Assembly: GCA_002497765.1 (NCBI GenBank)
Contig: DAET01000022.1
Location: 1 to 30,132 of the forward strand
From: Euryarchaeota archaeon UBA486
Lineage (GTDB): Archaea > Thermoplasmatota > Poseidoniia > Poseidoniales > Poseidoniaceae
Direction: 5' to 3'
Length of the DNA stretch: 30,132 nucleotides
The translations under genes and the position numbers were made by a program. The notes below the pieces were generated by a model. The model saw only the letters and a list, made by a program, of their open reading frames with translations, ran no database searches and was not told the DNA's origin. Below are positions 16,393 to 24,348 of the stretch, one piece after another. How positions within the stretch are numbered: the first letter of the stretch is position 1; the number at the start of each line of letters is the position of its first letter.

Positions 16393-17885
16393 TCTTCATA
16401 GGGGTGGCGCAGGCAAAGATTGCGTGCTGCATAGACCTCGTCAACACGACGAACCGGGGTGGTGATTGGCGCTGCATGGAGCGCCTCAGGGTCGGTCTTC
16501 AAGACCTGAGCGAAGTGTTCAGCGAAGGTGTCTAGCGTGTCCTTGGATTCGGTTTCGGTCGGCTCGATCATCATGCATTCGGGCACCACGAGTGGGAAGT
16601 ACACCGTCGGCGCCATGTAGCCCCGGTCCAGCAGTCCCTTGGCTACGTCCATCGCAGAGATGCCCAGTGCGTCCTTAGCAGGTTGCATGGAGAGGGTGAA
16701 CTCGTGCTTGGCGACGTCGGTTTCCGCTCCGTCGATGAACAGGTGGTCCACGCCGGCCTTCTTGGCTTCCCGATGGATGGCGTGGCGCAGGTAGTTGGCA
16801 TTGAGCACAGCGTGTTCGGACATGGCCTTGAGGCCTGAGCCGTAGCGTCGGTAGTACGCCCAGCAGCGGATTACGGCACCGGCGTTGCCGTGCCACTGTT
16901 GCACTTTACCGATGCTGTGTTCGGGTTGGTGCCAGTGGTACCAGAACTCGTCAACCGCTGAAGGTCGCTCATCGCCAGTGGGTTCGCGTCGAGCGGCCAA
17001 AGGACCAGGCAGGAAGGGTGCCAAGTGCGCCTTAACACCAATGGGGCCCGAACCTGGTCCACCACCGCCGTGGGGCTGGGAGAAGGTCTTGTGCAGGTTG
17101 AAGTGCACCGAGTCAAAGCCCATCAACCCGGGCGAAGTGATGCCGAGAATGGCGTTGAAATTGGCACCGTCGTAGTACATCTGACCCCCGGCCTGATGGA
17201 CGATTTCACTGGCTGCCTTGATATCGGCTTCAAACAGGCCCAAGGTGTTGGGGTTGGTGATCATCATCGCCGCCGTGGTTTCGTCAGCGACCGCAGCGAG
17301 AGCGTCAAGGTCCATGCGACCGTCGGCCAGGCTGGGAATCTCGACGATCTCGAAACCTGCCATGGCAGCGCTGGCGGGGTTGGTGCCGTGTGCAGAATCG
17401 GGGACGATGACCTTGGTTCGCTGGTCTTCGCCTCGATGTCGGAAATACTCCTGAATGCAACGAATGGCCGTGAACTCGCCCTGTGCGCCCGCCACCGGCT
17501 GCAAGGTGACCTGGTCCATGCCCGCACAAACTTCGAGCATGTGCTGCATCTCGTAGAAGATGGACAGTAACCCTTGGAGGTGGTGTTCCGGCTGGTGCGG
17601 GTGGATGTCAGCAATGCCGGGGAGTTGCGCAATGACTTCGTTGACACGTGGGTTGTGCTTCATGGTGCACGAACCCAACGGGTAGAAACCTGTGTCAATG
17701 CCGAAATTTCTCTTCGACAGCCAAGTGTAGTGCCTCACCATTTCGGGCTCAGAAAGACGTGGCCATCGAGCGGCGTTGGATCGAATCAGACCTTGTGGCA
17801 CGGTTGGTTCGGTTTCGCATGCCAGCGGCGTTGGTTGGCTGTAGCCGGTGTTCTCAGCGCCGTTGTGGTTGAAGAGGTGGCTCAT
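16389..17885 (-). CDS. gcvPB: Glycine dehydrogenase (decarboxylating) subunit 2, P-protein beta
   Basis: A 498-residue PLP enzyme subunit that, with gcvPA, decarboxylates glycine and passes the aminomethyl group to the lipoyl arm of H-protein. The PLP lysine is Lys266 in NLHKTFSQPHGGGGPG, followed by the Gly-rich loop; FYPLGSCTMKHNP and DSAHGTNPASAAM are typical P-protein motifs. The frame is open further upstream, but ATG 17885 overlaps the gcvPA stop (ATGA) and is preceded at four bases by a perfect GGAGGTGA Shine-Dalgarno, which settles the start. The two-subunit P-protein is the form found in archaea and many bacteria. No gcvH lies in the window. Confidence 0.95.
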   Translation of the reverse strand: MSHLFNHNGAENTGYSQPTPLACETEPTVPQGLIRSNAARWPRLSEPEMVRHYTWLSKRNFGIDTGFYPLGSCTMKHNPRVNEVIAQLPGIADIHPHQPEHHLQGLLSIFYEMQHMLEVCAGMDQVTLQPVAGAQGEFTAIRCIQEYFRHRGEDQRTKVIVPDSAHGTNPASAAMAGFEIVEIPSLADGRMDLDALAAVADETTAAMMITNPNTLGLFEADIKAASEIVHQAGGQMYYDGANFNAILGITSPGLMGFDSVHFNLHKTFSQPHGGGGPGSGPIGVKAHLAPFLPGPLAARREPTGDERPSAVDEFWYHWHQPEHSIGKVQQWHGNAGAVIRCWAYYRRYGSGLKAMSEHAVLNANYLRHAIHREAKKAGVDHLFIDGAETDVAKHEFTLSMQPAKDALGISAMDVAKGLLDRGYMAPTVYFPLVVPECMMIEPTETESKDTLDTFAEHFAQVLKTDPEALHAAPITTPVRRVDEVYAARNLCLRHPYEE

Positions 17886-19294
17886 GCACTCACCTCCCCG
17901 TGAGCGGCCCACAGCGCCAGTTGAGCCGACAAGGACTCGATGTCCCGCAGGGTGGTTTGGTCGGTGGTGGTGATGAGCAATTGGTTCGTCGTTCCTTCGT
18001 ACCATCGGCCAAGGTCCAGTCCACCGATGATGCCGTTGCTGTCGAGGTAATCCAAGCACGCAGCTGCTGATCCTTGCACCTCAATGGCGAACTCGTTGAA
18101 GTGATGTGCATCATGAACAATGCGAACGCCGGGGGTTGCCGCAAGGACTTCCTTCGCCTTCTGGCAAGCCATCATGTTTCGGTGCGCTAAATCACGTAGG
18201 CCGTCCGGCCCGAGGAGGGCCATGTGCATCGCCCCCATCAAGGCAATGAGGGTCTCGTTGGTGCAAATGTTGGAGGTCGCTCGATGCCGACGAATGTGTT
18301 GCTCACGGGTGGAAAGTGTAAGACAGTAGGCCTCTTTTCCATCCACGTCAATGCTGCGACCGACAATTCGTCCTGGCATCAATCGGAGGTAGGGCTTGGT
18401 GCAGGCAAAGATGCCGTACAGTGGGCCGCCACCGGTCACGGGGCTGCCAAGGGGCTGCCCTTCGCCGACCACGATGTCAGCACCGTAGTGACCTGGAGCC
18501 TCAACGACACCGAGGGAAACGGGTTGGACACCAACGATGAGGGCGGTGTGTTCACCGATGATGGCCTTGACACCGGTCAGGCCTTCGTCAAGCACACCCA
18601 GCGGGTTGGGTTGCTCGAGGTAGACACCACAAGAACCGGCCGCCTCTTTCAACGAGTCCATGTTGATGGTCCCGTCGTCGTTGTGCGCGATGGTTCGGAT
18701 GTCAATTTCTGCCCCCTGGCAGTAATTGTGCATGACCGACATCTTGTCGGGCGGTGTGAGGGCGGAGACGTAGACGGTGTTTGGTTGGCTGGCCTTGCGG
18801 TTGTGAACACGAACGGCACAGGTCAAGGCCTCAGCGGCGGCCGTTGAACCGTCGTACAGAGAGAGGTTGGCAATCGGTAAGCCAACAAGTTCGGAGATGA
18901 GGGTTTGAAACTCCCACATGGCTTGGAGCATGCCCTGGCTTACTTCGGGTTGGTACGGGGTGTAAGCCGTCAAGAATTCTCCACGGGTTACGAGCTGGAA
19001 CACAGCCGCCGGAACGTAGTTGCGGTACAGACCTGCACCGAGGAAGGAGGGGCGGCTTCCCATGTCGGCGTTGGCGCCGAGCAAACGACGGGCGTCGCTG
19101 ATGATCTCCTCTTCGGATTGGGGGCCGGGCAGCGGTAACTCGCCTTTGAAGCGAACATCATCGGGAATGTCTGAGAACAAATCCTCCATCGAAGAAAGCC
19201 CCATTTCTTGCAACATTTCGGCTTCTCGTCCTCGATTTGGAAGTTGGTCGACCATGGCACGCACACTCCTTACGGTGGGTATGTGAAAATCCAT
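17882..19294 (-). CDS. gcvPA: Glycine dehydrogenase (decarboxylating) subunit 1, P-protein alpha
   Basis: A 470-residue partner of gcvPB. It carries the subunit-1 features FLGAGLYRNYVPA, TAYTPYQPEVSQGMLQAMWEFQ and SLYDGSTAAAEA, and lacks the PLP lysine, as expected. The C-terminus overlaps the gcvPB start by four bases, giving an obligate pair. ATG 19294 (MDFHIPTVRSV) matches where family members begin; ATG 19309 and an upstream start at 19354 are in frame and cannot be excluded. It is divergent from the glycosyltransferase gene across about 80 bases. Confidence 0.94.
   Translation of the reverse strand: MDFHIPTVRSVRAMVDQLPNRGREAEMLQEMGLSSMEDLFSDIPDDVRFKGELPLPGPQSEEEIISDARRLLGANADMGSRPSFLGAGLYRNYVPAAVFQLVTRGEFLTAYTPYQPEVSQGMLQAMWEFQTLISELVGLPIANLSLYDGSTAAAEALTCAVRVHNRKASQPNTVYVSALTPPDKMSVMHNYCQGAEIDIRTIAHNDDGTINMDSLKEAAGSCGVYLEQPNPLGVLDEGLTGVKAIIGEHTALIVGVQPVSLGVVEAPGHYGADIVVGEGQPLGSPVTGGGPLYGIFACTKPYLRLMPGRIVGRSIDVDGKEAYCLTLSTREQHIRRHRATSNICTNETLIALMGAMHMALLGPDGLRDLAHRNMMACQKAKEVLAATPGVRIVHDAHHFNEFAIEVQGSAAACLDYLDSNGIIGGLDLGRWYEGTTNQLLITTTDQTTLRDIESLSAQLALWAAHGEVSA
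17890..17897 (-). promoter_or_regulatory. Shine-Dalgarno of gcvPB inside gcvPA
   Basis: The minus strand reads GGAGGTGA, complementary to the archaeal 16S rRNA tail, four bases before the gcvPB ATG and within the last gcvPA codons. It decides the gcvPB start against the longer open frame. Confidence 0.75.
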
Positions 19295-19375
19295 GCGCGT
19301 ACCGCTCATAATGAATTGCTTCAGCCCACCTGAAATCGGGGAACAGCCTATCATCCAACCACCCCTCGGAGAGGC

Positions 19376-20524
19376 ATGGTCCGGGTGGCGATGGTGGTCA
19401 CCAATGCATGCGCTCCGGACCCACGAGTTTTACGGCACGCCGTCTGGATGCAGGAGGCCGGTTATCGGGTCACTGTCCACGCCTTTGACCGACAAGAGGG
19501 ACACCCGATGAGCGAAAACCACCGTGGCGTTCGTGTCATGCGGTACCGAGTGGGCCGAGTCCCCTACGGAGGCACAGTGTCGACGTACAGGGGGATACGT
19601 CGCTTTCTCCGCGTGGTCGAACGAACGTTGGCCAACGACCCTCCGGCCCTCGTGTATTGCCACGATGCCGATACCCTTCGTGTGGGCATTGCAATGAAAA
19701 AGACACACAACGTTCCCTTCGTCTTTGATATGCACGACCTGCAGCACACTTGGGTGAGGTATGCTGCTCCCCAATCCAACCTCCGAGCGCTGGCAAGCCG
19801 GCGCCTGAAGCAACGCATGCTTCAACGAGCGGCCGAAGCGGCCGTGATCATCACGTCCAGTCAACAGGTGAAAACCGAGGGACGCAGAGGCTTCGTTGAA
19901 TGGCTTGCTCATCACGGTCTTGAAGGGCACTCGGTCGAGAATCGTCCGCTTCCTCCGTTCGGTGAACGCAAGGTTGAGCCGTTGACGGACTGGACGGTGG
20001 GCTACCTTGGCCGAGTCAGGGATCTCAAATCGTTTGAACTTCTGATCGAGGCGGTCAAGGCGCTTCCACCCGCGCAGCGACCCAAGATTCGACTTGCTGG
20101 CGATGGCACCGCAGCAAGCCGTGTTCGGGCGATGCTCATGGATGAGGTTGAACGTGGAACCCTTGAGGCTGAAGTCACGGGCGCCTTCACACAATCCGAG
20201 CTCCCGGAACTCATCGAGACCATCGATGTGATGTACGCCATGTACGCTCCACTACGAGGAAACATCCTCCAAGGCGCGCTCCCGGTCAAAATGTTCGACG
20301 CAGCGGCTCAAGGTGTCCCGAGCGTGGTGAACCGTGACTGCTTGATGGGCGACGTGGCCGTTGAGGAGGGCCTCGGCACGACGGCCCCTTGGGGTGATGC
20401 GAACGCCATTGGTGAAGCCCTTCTGCGGGTCAAAGAAACCGTTGTCGAACTGGGCGCAACCGGCGAGCGAGAACGTCAACGATGGCTGGAAGCCATGAAA
20501 CCGGTTATGGATGGCCTTCAGTAA
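19376..20524 (+). CDS. GT4-like glycosyltransferase
   Basis: A 382-residue cytoplasmic glycosyltransferase with a GT-B fold. The N-terminal domain opens with RVAMVVTNACAPDPRVLRHA, common in GT4 enzymes that act on surface glycans. The nucleotide-sugar-binding half has VGYLGRVRDLKSFELLIEAV, IRLAGDG and LPVKMFDAAAQGVPSVV; the latter replaces the classical EX7E with a KxFD form seen in several GT4 branches. Donor and acceptor are unknown; protein or lipid glycosylation is likely. A CTATCA element about 25 bases upstream could be its TATA box. It lies between gcvPA and gcvT on the opposite strand, and its 3' end overlaps that of gcvT by seven bases. Confidence 0.82.
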   Translation: MVRVAMVVTNACAPDPRVLRHAVWMQEAGYRVTVHAFDRQEGHPMSENHRGVRVMRYRVGRVPYGGTVSTYRGIRRFLRVVERTLANDPPALVYCHDADTLRVGIAMKKTHNVPFVFDMHDLQHTWVRYAAPQSNLRALASRRLKQRMLQRAAEAAVIITSSQQVKTEGRRGFVEWLAHHGLEGHSVENRPLPPFGERKVEPLTDWTVGYLGRVRDLKSFELLIEAVKALPPAQRPKIRLAGDGTAASRVRAMLMDEVERGTLEAEVTGAFTQSELPELIETIDVMYAMYAPLRGNILQGALPVKMFDAAAQGVPSVVNRDCLMGDVAVEEGLGTTAPWGDANAIGEALLRVKETVVELGATGERERQRWLEAMKPVMDGLQ

Positions 20525-21636
20525 AACGGTGGGCGGACAACCACGGCTTTCACGGATTTTCGAGGGCTGGCGACGACCAAAACCTCGTCGCCTTCCTTCA
20601 CACCTGCGAGGTAGCCAATGCCGATGCCAGTGTTGTCCAAACTCGGCGAAGGTGCACCGGATGAAAGCCGTCCAAGTGGTTGACCGTCGAGCGATTGAAC
20701 CTCTTTACCAGGACGGGGAAGCGGTCCTTTCTCGGTGTATTTGATGCCCCACCACCGCTCGTCGTCGTCGCTGTGGCTGACCACTCGATGCTTCCCGATG
20801 AAGTCGTGCTCAAGGTCAAGGCCAAACGGTACGTTGGTCTCCCAAGAATCGCGGGCAAGGAATCCGTCGTCGCCTTCAGGCGCCAAGCTGGGCGAGCAGA
20901 AATCCACGCCGGACAACAGGTATCCTTTCTCCAAGCGCAGGGTGTCTCGGGCACCCAAGCCGACCGGCGTGGCTCCGTTGTCGACGAGGGCACGCCATAC
21001 AGCCGGTGCTGTTTCGTTGGGGACGAAAATTTCGTACCCCGCCTCGCCGGTGTACCCCGTTCCTTGAATCCAACCGGTCGTGCCGAGGTTGTTGTCCGTC
21101 AATGCTCGCCATTTGAAGCGACCAACGTGCTGGCCTTCGCCAAATGCAGCGTCCAGAGTGGCCTTTGCATGTGGCCCCTGAAGGGCCATGATGGCGGTTT
21201 CTTCGGACAGGTTTTCCATCTTCACCGAGCCATCGGCAGGAAGGTGTTTGGTGAACCAAGCCCACATGACGTCGATCATGGAGGCGTTTGGAACACCCAA
21301 AATTTCGGCCTCGCTCACCACGGCAAAAATCATGTCGTCAATGAGAAAGCCATCCTCATCCAAAAAGTGGGTGTAAGCGCACCGTGGCGGTTGGATGCTG
21401 GTGACGCGTTGGGTTGCGATACTCTCCAACCACGCTCGAACATCCTCGCCGGTAAACCGGAATGAACCCATATGGGAGACGTCAAACAAACCGGCCCCGG
21501 ACCTTGTAGCAAGGTGCTCGTCCTTGATGTTCGAATACCAAATCGGGAGTTCAAAGCCGTGAAAATCCACCATGTTTCCGTTTAACGATAGGTGTTCCTC
21601 GTACAGGGCGGTTCGCACCGGTGGCTGGTCGCTCAT
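20518..21636 (-). CDS. gcvT: Aminomethyltransferase, T-protein of glycine cleavage
   Basis: A 372-residue enzyme that releases ammonia from aminomethyl-lipoyl H-protein and forms methylene-tetrahydrofolate (or an archaeal pterin equivalent). Conserved segments are LSLNGNMVDFHGFELPI, GLFDVSHMG, GFLIDDMIFAVV with Asp100-Asp101 (the second is the likely catalytic Asp), TGYTGEAGYEIFVP and LGARDTLRLEKGYLL. The length is normal. The start at ATG 21636 is backed by a TATA box centred 27 bases upstream. Its 3' end converges with the glycosyltransferase. It completes three of the glycine cleavage components together with gcvPA/PB. Confidence 0.95.
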   Translation of the reverse strand: MSDQPPVRTALYEEHLSLNGNMVDFHGFELPIWYSNIKDEHLATRSGAGLFDVSHMGSFRFTGEDVRAWLESIATQRVTSIQPPRCAYTHFLDEDGFLIDDMIFAVVSEAEILGVPNASMIDVMWAWFTKHLPADGSVKMENLSEETAIMALQGPHAKATLDAAFGEGQHVGRFKWRALTDNNLGTTGWIQGTGYTGEAGYEIFVPNETAPAVWRALVDNGATPVGLGARDTLRLEKGYLLSGVDFCSPSLAPEGDDGFLARDSWETNVPFGLDLEHDFIGKHRVVSHSDDDERWWGIKYTEKGPLPRPGKEVQSLDGQPLGRLSSGAPSPSLDNTGIGIGYLAGVKEGDEVLVVASPRKSVKAVVVRPPFY

Positions 21637-21660
21637 GCCGTCCGCTTAGACGCTCGGCTC

Positions 21661-21666
21661 AATAAA
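21661..21666 (-). promoter_or_regulatory. TATA box for gcvT
   Basis: The minus strand reads TTTATT, centred about 27 bases before the gcvT ATG, in the 43-base gap after the decarboxylase gene. It implies an independent, leaderless gcvT transcript. Confidence 0.5.
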
Positions 21667-21679
21667 CATCCGTTGCCGT

Positions 21680-23098
21680 TCAATTGGCGGCAGGAAGGCC
21701 TCGGAGAATTTCCTCGCCATGATGAATGACGCGACCAAGGAAGCGGTCAAGCGTGTTGCGGTCAACGCTCTGGTTGACCACCACCATGCGGATCACCACA
21801 TCATCTCCGATGTTGGAGCGGCTGACCATGAAGGAACCCTCTTTCATCAATCGGTTTCGGATTTCGGTGTTGAGGTCGTTCAAATCCACGCCGTCATCGG
21901 CGCTCGTGTATCGGAAACAAACGTTGGTCCACATACGACTCGACATCATCTCGAGGGAAGGATGAGCTTCGATGGATGCCTGGAGATAATCCGCATCGGC
22001 CATTTTGGTGTCAACCATCTCAGCCCAACCTGCATCGCCGCGAGCCCGCCATTCAAGCCAGAGTTTGAGCGCATCGTTTCGCCGAGCACACTGTAACGAG
22101 TAGCGGCCCAAGTCGTCCAACTCAGCATCGCTGTGGAACAGGTAGTGAGCCACGTTGGTGTGGTCGCAGAGGCGACGAAGCACGAGCGGATCCTTGATGA
22201 GAAACGCACTACAAATCAACGGGACACCCATCATCTTGTGGGCGTCCCAACACACACTGTCAGCCTTGTCGACACCGTCCATCAGGCGACGATGTTCGGT
22301 CGAGAACAGGCAGGTCCCACCCCAAGCAGCATCGACGTGCAACCACAGACCTTCACGATGGGCGATGGTGGCCAGAGCGTCAATGTCATCGTATGCACCA
22401 CGAACGGTGGTGGCAGCCGTCGCCACAACACACAGCGGGCGCATGCCTTCCTGCCTGGCGAAGGCGATTTCCTCCTCCAATCGGTCGGGCCGCATGCGAC
22501 CGTCTTCATCGCACTGGACCTTGATGATGTTCTGGTGACCAATGCCGATTACATTGGCCGCCATGAGTACGGAGTAGTGAGCCTCTGCAGAAACGAAGAT
22601 TACAGTTGAGCGCCCGTCGAACCCACGTTTCGTGGAGCCAGAGAGCAAGTGCTCTCTGGCGCACAACATGCCGAGCATGTTTCCGTTTGAGCCACCGGTG
22701 GTGAAGGTACCAAACCCATCAGGAAAGCCGACCATCTGAGACATTCGCTTGAGGATCGTCTGTTCGATGACGGTGGCGATGGGGGAAAGTTCGTAGGTGT
22801 ACATCGAATTGTTCGTCAGCGAGGCGACGACTTCACCAGCAAAGGCCGGAAGCGATAGACCGCCCCAAAGCGGGTTCATGAACTCAGAACGGTGGGTTTT
22901 GACGCTGTTCGAAATGAAAGTGTCCAGGTCGTCAAGCACAGCATTGAGGCCGTGCCCTTCCAAGGGGAGTTGGACGTCCAGCGTCTTACGCATGGTGCTC
23001 AGGCTGGCCGCTGGATTGACCCGCACGTCGGTGTCCTTGGAGGCAATATAGGCCACGAGGCGCTGAGCGACTTCGTCAATGAATGCCGCTGTTTCCAT
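21680..23098 (-). CDS. Group II PLP-dependent amino acid decarboxylase
   Basis: A 472-residue enzyme of the glutamate/aromatic/diaminobutyrate decarboxylase family. The PLP lysine is Lys288 in DAHKMMGVP, Asp256 in LHVDAAWGG pairs with the pyridine nitrogen, and His174 in SAEAHYS stacks on the ring; FTTGGSNGNM binds phosphate. It is longer than archaeal MfnA (about 390 residues) and closer in layout to bacterial Gad/Ddc-type enzymes, suggesting bacterial origin. The substrate could be glutamate, aspartate, diaminobutyrate or an aromatic amino acid and cannot be read by eye. TGAGGGG just before the ATG is a possible ribosome binding site, with CATAAG further upstream as a candidate TATA element. 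Confidence 0.85.
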   Translation of the reverse strand: METAAFIDEVAQRLVAYIASKDTDVRVNPAASLSTMRKTLDVQLPLEGHGLNAVLDDLDTFISNSVKTHRSEFMNPLWGGLSLPAFAGEVVASLTNNSMYTYELSPIATVIEQTILKRMSQMVGFPDGFGTFTTGGSNGNMLGMLCAREHLLSGSTKRGFDGRSTVIFVSAEAHYSVLMAANVIGIGHQNIIKVQCDEDGRMRPDRLEEEIAFARQEGMRPLCVVATAATTVRGAYDDIDALATIAHREGLWLHVDAAWGGTCLFSTEHRRLMDGVDKADSVCWDAHKMMGVPLICSAFLIKDPLVLRRLCDHTNVAHYLFHSDAELDDLGRYSLQCARRNDALKLWLEWRARGDAGWAEMVDTKMADADYLQASIEAHPSLEMMSSRMWTNVCFRYTSADDGVDLNDLNTEIRNRLMKEGSFMVSRSNIGDDVVIRMVVVNQSVDRNTLDRFLGRVIHHGEEILRGLPAAN

Positions 23099-23482
23099 GC
23101 CCCTCAGTTGCTTTCTCCCCGCGGCTCGCTTATGAGTATGTGTATGGTGAGAAATGAATCGGTTCTGTCTCGCTTTTTGCAGAGTTTTTCATTCGCGGGA
23201 GCGCTGTAGGGGGCCACTTAATGAGAATTGAATATGAAAAACCCATTTTGAATAAACGGGCCATAGAGGGCCGGAGCACAGACCAAATTCCGAGAAAAAC
23301 CCATGAATATATCGCTTTCAATCACCGCCAACACGCTGACCACGCCATGTCAAATTCGGCACCAATTTCTCCACATTTTGAACGATTTTTCGGGCTGAAA
23401 CCGATCCAGATGCCTCGGTTCTATGATTCATCATGCATAATTCGCCAGCAAGGTTGAATAATTCCCCGCCACAGGACGGCCC
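23099..23482. other. 384-base AT-richer intergenic region with repeats
   Basis: The largest gap in the window, between the divergent decarboxylase and ThiR-like genes. It is visibly AT-richer than its surroundings. The 11-base direct repeat GAAAAACCCAT occurs at 23236-23246 and 23294-23304, each followed closely by GAATA. A 9-base palindrome ATGATTCAT lies at 23423-23431, and ATAATTC occurs at 23437-23443 and 23458-23464, 21 bases apart. Small open frames here look unlike the neighbouring genes in composition and show no recognisable domain, so I do not call a protein. A regulatory region or small RNA is possible. Confidence 0.5.
23456..23463 (+). promoter_or_regulatory. TATA box for the thiamine operon
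   Basis: GAATAATT is centred about 24 bases before the ATG at 23483, consistent with a leaderless start. It overlaps the second ATAATTC repeat, whose twin lies two helical turns upstream, so the same bases may also be a regulator site. Confidence 0.45.
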
Positions 23483-24343
23483 ATGCTGGGACAGATTGGT
23501 GGCCGTTGGTTGGACCGATTGTTGCAACAACTGAGCAAAGAACTCAGGGCCCAAGGCTGGACGCAAATGCAAATCGCAAGAGCAACGGGTTCGACGCAAA
23601 GCACGGTCTCCCGTCAGATCAGTAAACCTGTGATTGAACTGGGCGCTACGGCCGACGAGGTCATGATCGACGGTTGGTCAAAGGAACTCGCAGCCTCCAT
23701 GGCGCAGTACGGCCCCGAGGCCACGGTCGTCCGCCAACGGTTGGTGTTTGAACTTCAATTCGGTGGCGGCCAGGCTCTTCGGTACGACAAAACCCTCACC
23801 GGCATGGACCTCGACGAGGACCAATCCTCCAAGGCGTTGATTCGTCGTCTTGATTGGGCGACGGGGCGGCTTGATTTGCGCCGACTCAAGCCGTACATGC
23901 CGGCGGTGGGCATGAACATCGCTGCGTGCCTACCCGAAGCGAGCGGCATCGATGATGTCGCAGCCTACCCTGGTCGAATGACGTTGGTCGACGGTGTCCT
24001 TCGTCGGCATGAGACACCCGAATTCGGAGCCTCAAGCCACCTCGCGAAAATGCTCATTCAGGCCAAGGCGGTTGACGGAGAAAAGACGGCGATTCTCAAC
24101 CTTCGACCACCGACCCTTGATGGCATGGTGGACCAAGGCGACATCAACTACATCTCGGACGAACTTGATTACCGACTTGGCTATGCCAACAAGGGGAGTC
24201 TCCAACCGCATCAAGGGCGACTTGACATTGTGTTGGACGAGGGGGCGTTTGGTTGGGAGCCCTCCTTGTACATTCTCGGACCCAACCCCATGGATCTGGT
24301 CGACAGGGCGCATGCCATTATTGACGCTATGAACACGGAGTGA
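23483..24343 (+). CDS. thiR: ThiR-like transcriptional regulator (HTH plus ThiN domain)
   Basis: A 286-residue predicted repressor. Residues 26-48 (GWTQMQIARATGSTQSTVS) form a helix-turn-helix. From about 115 to 282 the sequence follows the ThiN thiamine-phosphate synthase fold: PAVGMNIAACLPEA, DDVAAYPGRMT, PEFGASSHLAKMLIQA, then RLDIVLDEGAFGWEPSLYILG. In archaea HTH-ThiN fusions are known as ThiR regulators of thiamine synthesis and uptake, where the ThiN part senses a thiamine phosphate. The next genes encode a thiamine-type ABC importer, which fits this role and suggests autoregulation. The residues between 50 and 115 are a linker that I do not recognise. Confidence 0.85.
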   Translation: MLGQIGGRWLDRLLQQLSKELRAQGWTQMQIARATGSTQSTVSRQISKPVIELGATADEVMIDGWSKELAASMAQYGPEATVVRQRLVFELQFGGGQALRYDKTLTGMDLDEDQSSKALIRRLDWATGRLDLRRLKPYMPAVGMNIAACLPEASGIDDVAAYPGRMTLVDGVLRRHETPEFGASSHLAKMLIQAKAVDGEKTAILNLRPPTLDGMVDQGDINYISDELDYRLGYANKGSLQPHQGRLDIVLDEGAFGWEPSLYILGPNPMDLVDRAHAIIDAMNTE

Positions 24344-24348
24344 CATAC

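Noticed and set aside
17886..18059. Longer gcvPB reading frame starting at 18059 inside gcvPA.
   Set aside because: The extra 58 codons overlap gcvPA and lack family similarity; the ATG at 17885 has a perfect Shine-Dalgarno.
23221..23457. A 78-codon plus-strand open frame in the intergenic region, with a 63-codon minus-strand frame overlapping its first part.
   Set aside because: Composition is AT-rich and unlike the neighbouring genes, the two frames conflict, neither shows a domain, and the region is better explained as regulatory.
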